Assembly: GCA_934047225.1 (NCBI GenBank)
Contig: OW203985.1
Coordinates: 11,463,701-11,527,700, forward strand
Source of the DNA: Ypsolopha sequella
Taxonomy: Eukaryota; Arthropoda; Insecta; Lepidoptera; Ypsolophidae
DNA: 64,000 nucleotides
Reading direction: 5' to 3'
The stretch's first letter is position 1; every line of letters starts with the position of its first letter. This document shows positions 20,888 to 32,457 of the stretch, one piece after another. The notes beneath the pieces were generated by a model. That model worked only from the letters and a program-made list of their open reading frames with translations, was not told the origin of the DNA and searched no databases. The position numbers and the translations under genes were made by a program.

Positions 20888-22516
20888 ATGCCTTCAAAGA
20901 AGCAAGCGGCCATATTTCGCGAAGCAGTTAAGGCTATTGCCAACTTGAAGGAGATAGGCGTAGCTGTCGTAGCGGGCGACAGAACTAAGTACTGTGTCGA
21001 AGATTTTACGGGACGGTATCTTAGACTAGAGGCGTACCGGAAGAAACTGGAGGATGTGTATTACGACATTCTTGAGGACGAGGATCTGCTCAAAGATACT
21101 GAGGCCGCTTATACGATGAGTTATCAGACGGCGATAAATGACTATGAGGAGGTCGTAGTAGCATCTCAGCGGTTGAGTGTGGCATCAGCGCTTCCCGTCA
21201 CAGCCTCTCCATCCAGCCCAAGTACCTCAAGCCTATCGTCGACGGTCTTGCCCAAAATCTCAATGCCCAAATTTTCGTCCAAAATAGAAGATTGGCCTTC
21301 TTTCATAGCCATCTTCCGGAGCCTCATTGGAGAAATGGCTACTGTTTCTGATGCCGTCAAGCATCATTATCTGCTCGGCTCTCTTACAGGTGAAGCACTC
21401 AGCATGGTGTCTCACCTTCAGCCCACTAATGAAAATTATGCCGTGGCAATGGAAATTCTCACCAGGCGCTATGAGAACCGTCGTGTTCTCATAGATCGAT
21501 TTGTGGATATAATTCTAGGGCTCCCACAAATTGACGCTCGTTCAAATGTCCGCGCTTTATTTTTAACACCGCTCATATCAGCGCAAAGCGCTCTTTTAAA
21601 TTTAGATCTGCCCATGAAGGAGTCAGATTATGTCTTCGTATCTATAGTGGTACGAAAACTCCAAGGTGAGCTCCGTACTCTCTTCGAACGGAAGCACGGA
21701 TCTCAGCCAACTCTGCCCACTCTGGCTAACCTCATTGAGTTCTTGGAAGAGCACGCACGCTGCAAAGAGAATGAGTCTTCGTCCCTTGCGTCACAGGAGG
21801 CTCCTTCTTCAGCACGGCTCGGCCCGTCAGAAAGGCTCGCTCAGCTAAATAAGCTGCTTCAGCCCACTCGAGGTTCCCGTCAGCCTTATATGGCTACTCG
21901 AGAATTCCGTCCCATAGCTCCGCTTAGGAGCCGGCAAGAATATCGCTCTCCTCAACCTGCTCCCCATAGGCCGTTCTTGGCATTCGGTGACGCCCTAACC
22001 TACTCGGCCCAACCGTCCTCGTCATCCGCTCGTCAGCTAGTTTACTCGGCCCAATCATCCCCATCACCCACTCGCCGACAGGATTATTCGGCTCAACCTT
22101 CTTCCCCTACTGGTGGTATGCCATGCCCATACTGCAGGAATAGGGGACACAAACTCATCGCATGCCCAGGATTTAACAACCAACCGGTTCAAGGTCGGTG
22201 GGACTTTGTGAACGCACGCAACCGGTGCCGACGCTGTTTGGGTCCTCATTATGAGAACGAGTGCAGGTCTACACGTGCATGCAAGGAGTGTGGGCGGTCT
22301 GACCACCACACTTCACTGCATCGCCATGGGGCCATGTCTCCGACACGATCATCTGCTCATTTGCTGCCTCCGTCTCTACGTGAGCAGCCCAGACAGCGCT
22401 CAGCGCATGAGCCTCAATACCATTCGGCACATGCTACACAGGCATATACGTCCCATCCCAACTCGCCCACTCAATCGCGATCGCCAAGTAGGTCTCGGGT
22501 AGGTAGTCAACAGTGA
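20888..22516 (+). CDS. BEL/Pao element 1 Gag polyprotein
   Basis: 542 codons from ATG (MPSKKQAAIFREAVKAIANL). Gag forms the particle that packages element RNA. A Ser/Pro linker near residues 100-120 is followed by the DUF1759-type capsid region (KFSSKIEDWPSFIAIF, about residues 128-280). A Ser/Gln/Pro-rich spacer leads to zinc knuckles CPYCRNRGHKLIAC (about 412), CRRCLGPHYENEC (about 447) and CKECGRSDHH (about 464). The frame is intact and ends at TGA 22,514-22,516; the same frame stays open straight into pol. Known BEL elements usually carry gag and pol in one ORF, so this stop may be a readthrough site or a single mutation. Confidence 0.93.
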   Translation: MPSKKQAAIFREAVKAIANLKEIGVAVVAGDRTKYCVEDFTGRYLRLEAYRKKLEDVYYDILEDEDLLKDTEAAYTMSYQTAINDYEEVVVASQRLSVASALPVTASPSSPSTSSLSSTVLPKISMPKFSSKIEDWPSFIAIFRSLIGEMATVSDAVKHHYLLGSLTGEALSMVSHLQPTNENYAVAMEILTRRYENRRVLIDRFVDIILGLPQIDARSNVRALFLTPLISAQSALLNLDLPMKESDYVFVSIVVRKLQGELRTLFERKHGSQPTLPTLANLIEFLEEHARCKENESSSLASQEAPSSARLGPSERLAQLNKLLQPTRGSRQPYMATREFRPIAPLRSRQEYRSPQPAPHRPFLAFGDALTYSAQPSSSSARQLVYSAQSSPSPTRRQDYSAQPSSPTGGMPCPYCRNRGHKLIACPGFNNQPVQGRWDFVNARNRCRRCLGPHYENECRSTRACKECGRSDHHTSLHRHGAMSPTRSSAHLLPPSLREQPRQRSAHEPQYHSAHATQAYTSHPNSPTQSRSPSRSRVGSQQ

Positions 22517-22524
22517 CTACCTAC
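22499..22524 (+). promoter_or_regulatory. Hairpin enclosing the gag stop, TGA-CTA context
   Basis: GTAGGTAGTCA (22,499-22,509) and TGACTACCTAC (22,514-22,524) are perfect complements separated by the loop ACAG. The gag stop TGA is the first codon of the 3' arm and is followed by CTA. UGA followed by CUA is an established leaky stop context in alphaviral and animal genes. Readthrough here would give Gag-Pol. Placement of the stop inside the stem, not upstream of it, is unusual. Confidence 0.5.
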
Positions 22525-25500
22525 AATAACAGAGCACTATGAAGGCGAGGACGATCAGCACTCAGCACACTCAGCACACTCATCACATACACACTCAGCT
22601 CATTGTCGCTCAATGACTTCAACTCCAACAGAAAATTACTGTAACTCCGCACAACGTGTAGTGAACGTCACCAACACGCCAATTTTGTTGCCAACCGTCT
22701 CACTTAAAATAGCAGACGTAAATGGTCAATTTCACTCAGCACGAGCCTTGTTGGACTGTGGAAGTATGCTGACTCTTTGTTCTCAGCGCATGGCCACAAT
22801 TTTAAATTTGCCATTAAAACATACATCTCTAAAAATCGCAGGAGTTGGAAATCAGCACACACAAGACTCAAAGGCATCAATCACAATTGTATGCCGCCCT
22901 ACTCACCGTGACACACCTATGATCACGGCCACAGCCCATATATTGAAGAACGTAACTGGGTACCTACCGTTGGAAAAGGTTCCAGATCTCGCTCAGTTAA
23001 CAGGTCACCCGCCGATTCCTCTTGCTGATCGAGAATATCACACACCAGCTCCGGTTGATCTAATACTAGGATCTGACGTTCTTGGTCAAGTGTTGGACGG
23101 AACCAAGGTTTCGCTCGGCCCTGGCAAGCCTATAGCCTTCGGCACGATATTTGATTTTACATTGATTGGACCTTTCGAAAGTTTACATACTTCACCCACG
23201 AATCAGGTCAACTCAGTTCACATTGTCGGCTCTCACACGGACTCAGAGCATTCCACTCATGACATTCACAAAAGTCTTGAGAGGTTTTGGGAATCCGAGG
23301 AACCCCAAACCTACAAGCATACCAGCCCATTAGAGGATCAGTGTGAGGACATTTTCCGCACCACAACTACTCGTGAACCATCAGGTCAATATGTGGTTAC
23401 ACTGCCCTTTCTGCACAACGCGCCGACATTAGGTTCCACTCACGCTATTGCGCTACGCAGGTTTCTCAATTTAGAGAAAAAGCTGCTAGCGAACCCGCCC
23501 TTCCGCTCGAAATACGTAGAATTCATGTCAGATTACATAAAATTGGGACATATGTCGCCGTGTCACCCCAATACCTTTGCTCATAAATCCCATTTCTATA
23601 TCCCACATCATGGCATATTCAAGCCAGGATCAGAAAAGTTACGCTGCGTGTTTGACGGAAGTTGTAAGAGCTCAAACGGCGTCAATCTAAATGATTGTCT
23701 TCATACAGGTCCAGCTCTTCAGCAAGATATTGTTGACATTATCATGTCCTTCAGGATCCACTCACAAGTTTTCAGCACAGACATCCGAATGATGTTCAGA
23801 AATATACTCATTCACCCAGAGCAAAGACGTTTTCAACTCATTCTCTGGCGGTCTTCACCCGACCAGCCCTTGCTCACGTATGCCCTTAATACCGTCACAT
23901 ATGGATTAAGGTCCAGCCCATACCATGCCATCCGCACTTTACTCCAATTGGCTGATGATGAAGGTCATCGTTACCCCCACGCTGCTCAGATCCTCCGCAA
24001 ATCAATATTTGTGGACGACATTCTCTCAGGTGCAGATTCTGTGGAATCCGCTCAGTCGCTCCAAAGCGACCTGATCGAGTTACTCGCCCTAGGTGGCTTT
24101 CAGCTCAGTAAATGGACATCCAACTCGCCCCAGCTCCTTGAACGGTTCCCAGATGACCAGTGCGACATGCCCAAGGACTTTGACTTCAGTCCCGACTCTA
24201 ATTCCATTAAGGTTCTGGGAATACAGTGGATTCCTCAAACTGATGAGTTCACTTATCGCATTTCTCTGCCCACTCATGCTCAAGTCACAAAGCACTCCAT
24301 TCTCAGTACAGTAGCGTCTCTCTATGACCCCAATGGCTGGGTTACTCCAGTCATCTTCCGCGCAAAGATTCTTCTCCAGAAGCTTTGGCTTCTGAAAATA
24401 GGATGGGATGAGCCTATCTCTGAAGAAGTCCACACAGAGTGGCAACACATCTCAGAGGATCTTCCTCAGCTCTCAAACCTCCGTTTACCTCGACACATTT
24501 GTAAGTACAAGCCCACGTCTACTTACTCACTTCACGGGTTCGCGGACGCATCAGAGGCTGGCTTTGGTGCCGCTATCTACCTTCATGAGCGCAATATCAC
24601 TGGACATGTCAATGTACACCTAATCATTGGCAAGTCCAAGGTCGCACCCATAAAGACTCGTCTCTCAATCCCGAAATTGGAGTTGTCAGCCGCGACTCTT
24701 TTATCTCAGCTCATGACTCGAGTGTCAGCCCAACTGTCAGCTCATATAGCCATTCAAACACACACATGCTGGTCAGATAGCACAATAGTGTTGGCATGGC
24801 TCAATACCCCACCTCACCGATTACAGACTTTCGAAGCCAATCGAGTGGCTAAGATCACAGCTACTTCAACTAGCCATACGTGGAGGCATGTGCCCACGAA
24901 CCTCAACCCTGCTGACTGTGCAAGCAGAGGCATGTCTGCCCAGTCTCTCTCACTTCATGACCTTTGGTGGTCACCCAGTTGGCTCAAAGAACCTACCTGC
25001 ACTTGGCCCAAGATGCCACCCGCTCTAGGCCATCATGCTCTCCCAGGCCTTAAGCCCAAAAAGGTACCAGCACACATAGCAGTCCCAGATATCGATCTGG
25101 ACTTGCTCACTCGCTACAGCTCACTTGACAAGCTCGTCGGAGTGACGGCTTGTATTAAAAGGTTCATATTCAATTGTCGGCACAGCCCAGATGCACGGCG
25201 CTCTGGTCCGTTGACAGCTAGTGAACGCAGGGACGCTCTGTTGCACTGGGTCCGCTCTGTTCAGCACAATGAGTTTGCTGAAGACATTAATCGTATCCAG
25301 ACTGATAAGGTTTGTCCCGTTCGGCTCCAGCGTCTCTCGCCCTTCATAAAGGACGGCCTCTTGAGAGTCGGTGGTCGTCTCTCTCACGCGTCAATTAGGT
25401 ATGACGCTCAACACCCACTCATTCTACCCAGCTCAAGTCCGCTCGTAGATCTCATTATAGATCACTATCACACAATGCACTGCCACCCTGGAGCTGACAC

Positions 25501-26647
25501 ATTACACGCCATATTACGCCAGCAGTACTGGATTCTGTCCGCTCGTCGTATTATTAGACACCGCGTGTTTAAATGTATTAGATGTTTCCGGTGCCGCGCT
25601 CAGCCTAAGGCTCCGCTCATGGCTGATCTGCCAGTAGACAGAGTTACTCCTCAGCCAGTTTTTAGTCACGTCACGACGGACTTTGCTGGCCACTTCTTCG
25701 TTAAATCCAGCACGTTGCGGAACGCGAAACTCATAAAAGCGTACTTTTGTATTTTCGTTTGCCTCGCAACAAAGGCGGTTCATTTGGAACCAGTATCTGC
25801 ACTCTCAACGGAAGCGTTCTTTGCGGCATTGCAACGTTTTATCTCACGTCGCGGTACTCCGGTTCTCATTCGTTCAGACTGCGGCACAAACTATGTAGGT
25901 GCTAGGAATCAACTCATTGAAGTTCAGAACTTCCTCAAGTCAAACAATGATGCAATCACTCACAAACTCGCGAATCAGCACATAACTTGGTTACTGAACC
26001 CGCCTAAAGGGCCTTGGTTCGGCGCACTGCACGAAATAAACGTAAAATCCACCAAGCAACTACTTTATCGTGTGATAGGTGAACAGCACCTCACTTTTGA
26101 GGAATTCTCTACTCTTTTGGCTCGAATTGAGGCTGTACTCAATTCAAGACCCCTCTGCCCAATTTCATCCGACCCTACGGACTTTGAACCTCTCACGGCC
26201 GGACATTTCATTATTGGTCGTCCGCTCACCGCTCTACCTGAGCAGTCTTTTGACGACAGACCCATATCTGCTCTTAAACGGTTTCAACTCATTCAAGCGC
26301 TCTCTCAGCGCTTTTGGACTCTCTGGTCCAGATCCTACCTCCATACCCTGCAAACCCGCTCCAAATGGCTCTCCCCTTCTTCCCCTCCTCAAGTGGGTGA
26401 ACTGGTCCTCATCAAAGAGGATGACCTGCCTCCGCTCCAATGGAAGTTGGGAAGAATTCTCCGCACGATACCTGGCAAGGATGGAGTGATACGAGTTGTG
26501 GATCTGGACACAGCTCATGGAAATCTGCGACGACCTGTGTTCAAGATAGCCAGGCTGCCGTTGGATTCAGCTCAAGAGGAGCCGCAGCCCCGGCCCCCCC
26601 AGGATGTTCACGCTACACTACGTTACCAGCGTGACGTTAGAACATGA
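22517..26647 (+). CDS. BEL/Pao element 1 Pol: protease, RT, RNase H, integrase
   Basis: Continuous with gag in frame after the TGA; first ATG at 22,613 gives 1344 residues. Domains in order: aspartic protease with LLDCGSMLTL (Cys instead of the usual Ser or Thr); reverse transcriptase with RCVFDGS and the catalytic FVDDIL at 24,008-24,025; RNase H with HGFADASEAGFGAAIYL near 24,530; integrase zinc finger (H..H near 25,465 and CIRC near 25,585); integrase core with VTTDFAGHF (about 25,675), RSDCGTNYVGA (about 25,875) and GALHEINVKS (about 26,030); then the C-terminal domain ending LRRPVFKIARLPL. No stop or frameshift is present, so the pol frame is potentially functional, although readthrough or a fresh start is needed to express it. 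Confidence 0.93.
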   Translation, partial: LPTITEHYEGEDDQHSAHSAHSSHTHSAHCRSMTSTPTENYCNSAQRVVNVTNTPILLPTVSLKIADVNGQFHSARALLDCGSMLTLCSQRMATILNLPLKHTSLKIAGVGNQHTQDSKASITIVCRPTHRDTPMITATAHILKNVTGYLPLEKVPDLAQLTGHPPIPLADREYHTPAPVDLILGSDVLGQVLDGTKVSLGPGKPIAFGTIFDFTLIGPFESLHTSPTNQVNSVHIVGSHTDSEHSTHDIHKSLERFWESEEPQTYKHTSPLEDQCEDIFRTTTTREPSGQYVVTLPFLHNAPTLGSTHAIALRRFLNLEKKLLANPPFRSKYVEFMSDYIKLGHMSPCHPNTFAHKSHFYIPHHGIFKPGSEKLRCVFDGSCKSSNGVNLNDCLHTGPALQQDIVDIIMSFRIHSQVFSTDIRMMFRNILIHPEQRRFQLILWRSSPDQPLLTYALNTVTYGLRSSPYHAIRTLLQLADDEGHRYPHAAQILRKSIFVDDILSGADSVESAQSLQSDLIELLALGGFQLSKWTSNSPQLLERFPDDQCDMPKDFDFSPDSNSIKVLGIQWIPQTDEFTYRISLPTHAQVTKHSILSTVASLYDPNGWVTPVIFRAKILLQKLWLLKIGWDEPISEEVHTEWQHISEDLPQLSNLRLPRHICKYKPTSTYSLHGFADASEAGFGAAIYLHERNITGHVNVHLIIGKSKVAPIKTRLSIPKLELSAATLLSQLMTRVSAQLSAHIAIQTHTCWSDSTIVLAWLNTPPHRLQTFEANRVAKITATSTSHTWRHVPTNLNPADCASRGMSAQSLSLHDLWWSPSWLKEPTCTWPKMPPALGHHALPGLKPKKVPAHIAVPDIDLDLLTRYSSLDKLVGVTACIKRFIFNCRHSPDARRSGPLTASERRDALLHWVRSVQHNEFAEDINRIQTDKVCPVRLQRLSPFIKDGLLRVGGRLSHASIRYDAQHPLILPSSSPLVDLIIDHYHTMHCHPGADTLHAILRQQYWILSARRIIRHRVFKCIRCFRCRAQPKAPLMADLPVDRVTPQPVFSHVTTDFAGHFFVKSSTLRNAKLIKAYFCIFVCLATKAVHLEPVSALSTEAFFAALQRFISRRGTPVLIRSDCGTNYVGARNQLIEVQNFLKSNNDAITHKLANQHITWLLNPPKGPWFGALHEINVKSTKQLLYRVIGEQHLTFEEFSTLLARIEAVLNSRPLCPISSDPTDFEPLTAGHFIIGRPLTALPEQSFDDRPISALKRFQLIQALSQRFWTLWSRSYLHTLQTRSKWLSPSSPPQVGELVLIKEDDLPPLQWKLGRILRTIPGKDGVIRVVDLDTAHGNLRRPVFKIARLPLDSAQEEPQPRPPQDVHATLRYQRDVRT

Positions 26648-28222
26648 CGTGTGATTCGCGTGCGCATGCGCGGATGACCACTCCCCCCCCCCCCCGCCGC
26701 GCGCGGATCGAGGCGCGCGCGGGCGCTGGACTCGCGCTGTTTTCGTCCGAACTCTCTAGAGAACGACACGTGTACACACATTCGCGACGCCACAAACAAT
26801 ATCGCATACGTCTCAGTGTTGTGTTCGCAGTGTTATATACCAGTGAAGTGTTCACGTTACTACAACCAAGATATTCTGCACATTCCTGACACAAACGCCG
26901 TCTGCATCATCCCAACAAGGAGGGACGACACGCGGCGCATTTGCCGGCCCATCGAAAACATTCCAACCAGGTCAGTGCACCCACATTGTTTCCCACAATC
27001 TTTTCTTCTCCCGTGTCATATCCTCAAATCCTATCAGCCCTGCAGTTCTGTAACCCCGCGGTTACACCCAGTTACTCCGTTATCAACTTTCTGATTGAAT
27101 CTGATTCACTAGCGCCATTCCATCAAGTGTTTCCCAGACTCTCTAATACCTTTCTTTAGTGAAACATTTACTTACTTGATCTTAAATTTTATCAATCTTT
27201 AGGGTTTGTAGAGTACCTTGCCTCATTCGAAACCTCTGTCCAAACAATTAAATATCCATCCGCGATTGTAATTCGTGTACTAGCACAAAACACAAGAGTT
27301 TCGAATTTTCGCCGATAGATGGATTGATTTGAAGTCGTTGCTCTAAAGAGCCTGCTTTACCGACCTCGTACTCCGTGTTTGTCTTTTATTATTTTTTTGA
27401 GATAATTTCTTATTTAAATTTTAATTTCGCTGGCCTTAAAACTTATAAATTTTTTTTAGTCTTACATTAATCATATTTAAGCCATGACACATTCCTTTCT
27501 TTAAATTTACCCTAAGACTTTTCAATTTAATTAACATTCAACGACTCCCCGACGCAATTTCGGCCTTAAGGCGCGGGCATGCAAATAATCAATAAAACTT
27601 TTCAACTCTCTACATACTTAAATTAAAGATCCGCATAAAGTTTGACGCCAAATATTAATCTAAATAATCCATTGAATCTTCTATAATTTAATTATTTAAG
27701 GTATAAACCCTTCAGTTTATTTCTTTAGCCCTAGGCCACCTCTAAGAGGCAAATCAACCCAGCCACTATAATCCGTATACTATATTTTTTTATAAAGTTG
27801 GAAATTTCGCTTGCCATAACTCAGACCTAGTACAAAAGCGGCCAAATAACTTTGTTGTATTTAAATATCTTTTTATTTTACAATGGTTAATAAACTATAT
27901 TTTTTTTATTGATAGCAAATAAAAATTAAATGAACCAAACACAAAACGAGAATATATTCTGAAAGACTATTTTCAAAAATAAAATTTCAAGGGTGAAAGT
28001 TTCCCAATTACATTATACTATATATACAAAAAAAAAAACATAAACACTTATTGCATCCATGGCAGACTCCGTACATTCATTCAAAATCTATTGAGAAAGG
28101 AAAGGCCCCTCTTAATTTTGTTACTGCGATGACCAATAAATATGGTTTATAACATAATTTCTCTGTACACCTGAGCCTTAAGAAGCAAGATAAAAATTTC
28201 TCCCTTTCATGTGACAATCTGG
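26648..28222. other. 3' flank of BEL element 1
   Basis: Starts with a C run (26,683-26,696) and GC-rich sequence, then becomes AT-rich. AACAAGGAGGGAC near 26,918 could be a polypurine tract, but no matching LTR was recognised. Confidence 0.4.
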
Positions 28223-31200
28223 CTTCTTCTCACTCATACATACTAATGTCACCCTCACATTGACAACAAATGTTACTCAACTAGTTAATCTTCTTCTCAC
28301 TCATACATACTAATGTCACCCTCACATTGACAACAAATGTTACTCAACTAGTTAATCTTCTTCTCACTCATACATACTAATGTCACCCTCACATTGACAA
28401 CAAATGTTACTCAACTAGTTAATCTTCTTCTCACTCATACATACTAATGTCACCCTCACATTGACAACAAATGTTACTCAACTAGTTAATCTTCTTCTCA
28501 CTCATACATACTAATGTCACCCTCACATTGACAACAAATGTTACTCAACTAGTTAATCTTCTTCTCACTCATACATACTAATGTCACCCTCACATTGACA
28601 ACAAATGTTACTCAACTAGTTAATCTTCTTCTCACTCATACATACTAATGTCACCCTCACATTGACAACAAATGTTACTCAACTAGTTAATCTTCTTCTC
28701 ACTCATACATACTAATGTCACCTTCACATTGACAACAAATGTTACTCAACTAGTTAATCTTCTTCTCACTCATACATACTAATGTCACCCTCACATTGAC
28801 AACAAATGTTACTCAACTAGTTAATCTTCTTCTCACTCATACATACTAATGTCACCCTCACATTGACAACAAATGTTACTCAACTAGTTAATCTTCTTCT
28901 CACTCATACATACTAATGTCACCCTCACATTGACAACAAATGTTACTCAACTAGTTAATCTTCTTCTCACTCATACATACTAATGTCACCCTCACATTGA
29001 CAACAAATGTTACTCAACTAGTTAATCTTCTTCTCACTCATACATACTAATGTCACCCTCACATTGACAACAAATGTTACTCAACTAGTTAATCTTCTTC
29101 TCACTCATACATACTAATGTCACCCTCACATTGACAACAAATGTTACTCAACTAGTTAATCTTCTTCTCACTCATACATACTAATGTCACCCTCACATTG
29201 ACAACAAATGTTACTCAACTAGTTAATCTTCTTCTCACTCATACATACTAATGTCACCCTCACATTGACAACAAATGTTACTCAACTAGTTAATCTTCTT
29301 CTCACTCATACATACTAATGTCACCCTCACATTGACAACAAATGTTACTCAACTAGTTAATCTTCTTCTCACTCATACATACTAATGTCACCTTCACATT
29401 GACAACAAATGTTACTCAACTAGTTAATCTTCTTCTCACTCATACATACTAATGTCACCCTCACATTGACAACAAATGTTACTCAACTAGTTAATCTTCT
29501 TCTCACTCATACATACTAATGTCACCCTCACATTGACAACAAATGTTACTCAACTAGTTAATCTTCTTCTCACTCATACATACTAATGTCACCTTCACAT
29601 TGACAACAAATGTTACTCAACTAGTTAATCTTCTTCTCACTCATACATACTAATGTCACCCTCACATTGACAACAAATGTTACTCAACTAGTTAATCTTC
29701 TTCTCACTCATACATACTAATGTCACCCTCACATTGACAACAAATGTTACTCAACTAGTTAATCTTCTTCTCACTCATACATACTAATGTCACCTTCACA
29801 TTGACAACAAATGTTACTCAACTAGTTAATCTTCTTCTCACTCATACATACTAATGTCACCTTCACATTGACAACAAATGTTACTCAACTAGTTAATCTT
29901 CTTCTCACTCATACATACTAATGTCACCCTCACATTGACAACAAATGTTACTCAACTAGTTAATCTTCTTCTCACTCATACATACTAATGTCACCTTCAC
30001 ATTGACAACAAATGTTACTCAACTAGTTAATCTTCTTCTCACTCATACATACTAATGTCACCCTCACATTGACAACAAATGTTACTCAACTAGTTAATCT
30101 TCTTCTCACTCATACATACTAATGTCACCCTCACATTGACAACAAATGTTACTCAACTAGTTAATCTTCTTCTCACTCATACATACTAATGTCACCCTCA
30201 CATTGACAACAAATGTTACTCAACTAGTTAATCTTCTTCTCACTCATACATTCTAATGTCACCCTCACATTGACAACAAATGTTACTCAACTAGTTAATC
30301 TTCTTCTCACTCATACATACTAATGTCGCCCTCACATTGACAACAAATGTTACTCAACTAGTTAATCTTCTTCTCACTCATACATACTAATGTCACCCTC
30401 ACATTGACAACAAATGTTACTCAACTAGTTAATCTTCTTCTCACTCATACATACTAATGTCACCCTCACATTGACAACAAATGTTACTCAACTAGTTAAT
30501 CTTCTTCTCACTCATACATACTAATGTCACCCTCACATTGACAACAAATGTTACTCAACTAGTTAATCTTCTTCTCACTCATACATACTAATGTCACCCT
30601 CACATTGACAACAAATGTTACTCAACTAGTTAATCTTCTTCTCACTCATACATACTAATGTCACCTTCACATTGACAACAAATGTTACTCAACTAGTTAA
30701 TCTTCTTCTCACTCATACATACTAATGTCACCCTCACATTGACAACAAATGTTACTCAACTAGTTAATCTTCTTCTCACTCATACATACTAATGTCACCC
30801 TCACATTGACAACAAATGTTACTCAACTAGTTAATCTTCTTCTCACTCATACATACTAATGTCACCTTCACATTGACAACAAATGTTACTCAACTAGTTA
30901 ATCTTCTTCTCACTCATACATACTAATGTCACCCTCACATTGACAACAAATGTTACTCAACTAGTTAATCTTCTTCTCACTCATACATACTAATGTCACC
31001 CTCACATTGACAACAAATGTTACTCAACTAGTTAATCTTCTTCTCACTCATACATACTAATGTCACCTTCACATTGACAACAAATGTTACTCAACTAGTT
31101 AATCTTCTTCTCACTCATACATACTAATGTCACCTTCACATTGACAACAAATGTTACTCAACTAGTTAATCTTCTTCTCACTCATACATACTAATGTCAC

Positions 31201-31505
31201 CCTCACATTGACAACAAATGTTACTCAACTAGTTAATCTTCTTCTCACTCATACATACTAATGTCACCTTCACATTGACAACAAATGTTACTCAACTAGT
31301 TAATCTTCTTCTCACTCATACATACTAATGTCACCCTCACATTGACAACAAATGTTACTCAACTAGTTAATCTTCTTCTCACTCATACATACTAATGTCA
31401 CCCTCACATTGACAACAAATGTTACTCAACTAGTTAATCTTCTTCTCACTCATACATACTAATGTCACCCTCACATTGACAACAAATGTTACTCAACTAG
31501 TTAAT
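28223..31505. repeat. 67-bp satellite, 49 copies
   Basis: The unit starts CTTCTTCTCACTCATACATA and ends CTCAACTAGTTAAT; it is 67 bp and repeats exactly 49 times (3,283 bp) with no length change. Copies are almost identical. The main variant is C to T at unit position 32, in copies 8, 18, 21, 24, 25, 27, 37, 40, 43, 44 and 46. Copy 31 has ACATTCTAA and copy 32 GTCGCC as private changes. 67 is not a multiple of three and stops occur, so it is noncoding. Confidence 0.98.
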
Positions 31506-31837
31506 GTTTTCACAACTACTTTTTCATTTTTCAACCAATTTTCTTTTTCTTCATGTTTAAAATTTCCTTTTAAATTTTTCATAAACCCCCTTTTTCTTTA
31601 TTATAACCTATTCTTATTATTGATTATTACTTTTGCATTTTTTTAACTGATTTTGATTATCCTTTACTACTTCCGTTCTCTACGCGTCGCTTTGTCATTT
31701 TTCAATTTTGTACTACTCCAGCAGGGTTGTATTTTGTAGTATAATTATACTATTTGTACCATATTTTCATGACATGTAGTATGTAGTATCGTAATGGAAC
31801 TATACTAAGTAAAAATACCATAATTTCATCTTCAGGC
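31506..31837. other. T-rich flank of the satellite
   Basis: Pyrimidine-rich (plus strand) tract with many TTTTC runs to about 31,680, then ordinary AT-rich DNA. No feature. Confidence 0.5.
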
Positions 31838-31935
31838 CGACCGACTTGTTTTATTGGTTGAGACGTTTGTTTTTTAACATTTACCCTACAATATAGTCAT
31901 GTAAGCAGGAGGTCGCAGGTTTAAATCCCAGACCA
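31838..31935 (+). mobile_element. Possible tRNA-derived SINE head
   Basis: A GGTTGAG-containing stretch resembling a pol III A box (near 31,855) is followed about 60 bp later by GGTCGCAGGTTTAAATCCC (from about 31,911), resembling a B box. The spacing fits a tRNA-like promoter; a cloverleaf is not maintained. Low certainty. Confidence 0.35.
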
Positions 31936-32088
31936 AGGAATTTTTAAAAATATTTGTGCCTTTAAATTTGTTTCTGATTGATTTCAAGTTTGTAATGCAC
32001 TCTAATAATAATAAGAGTATTCAAAGCGATTGACTTCGCAATAAAAACATAATATTATAGATGTTGAAAAAACAATGATAGTACCTAC

Positions 32089-32160
32089 CAACAACGTCCA
32101 AAGGACGGCGTTGGCCAACATCAACATCACCACACCTCTAGCACCACCTTGGGGATTCAT
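32089..32160 (-). CDS. Candidate first exon of an unidentified membrane protein
   Basis: From ATG at 32,160 the minus strand gives 24 codons, MNPQGGARGVVMLMLANAV then LWTLL, ending in phase 0 at a good donor GTAGGTAC. The hydrophobic run would span most of a membrane helix. The exon is GC-richer than its AT-rich, repeat-filled surroundings. No partner exon was identified, and the family is not recognised; otopetrin-like helices look superficially similar, but this is a guess. Confidence 0.25.
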
Positions 32161-32315
32161 GTCGTAGCGATGTTTTTTTCATATACAAGATGACATTTAT
32201 TTACATTATAATAGCCAAATTAATATTAAATACTCGATAACTGCTCAGTATCAAGGTTGAATGACCCTTTTTATGAAATTCGTAAATTATATTTTTCGTG
32301 ATGTATTGTATGACC

Positions 32316-32457
32316 AGGGGATCTAAAAAGGCCGACTTGGGTGAATCATAAAATTATTTGAAGTCAGATAGAGTCTGAGTATTTCACGCGTGCAAAAGAG
32401 ACGGCATTAGAACGGAATCATAATATGATTCACCCAAGTCGGTATTTTTAGATCCCT
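32316..32457. mobile_element. 142-bp MITE
   Basis: Terminal inverted repeats of about 34 bp: AGGGGATCTAAAAAGGCCGA onward at 32,316-32,350, inverted at 32,424-32,457 with a few mismatches. A half-copy of the same terminus is at 39,655-39,680. Confidence 0.75.

Noticed and set aside
22514..22516. Selenocysteine codon at the gag-pol TGA
   Set aside because: No SECIS-like element or selenoprotein context; readthrough or mutation is simpler.
28223..31505. CRISPR array
   Set aside because: Units are contiguous 67-bp near-identical repeats with no variable spacers, in a eukaryotic context without cas genes; a satellite.
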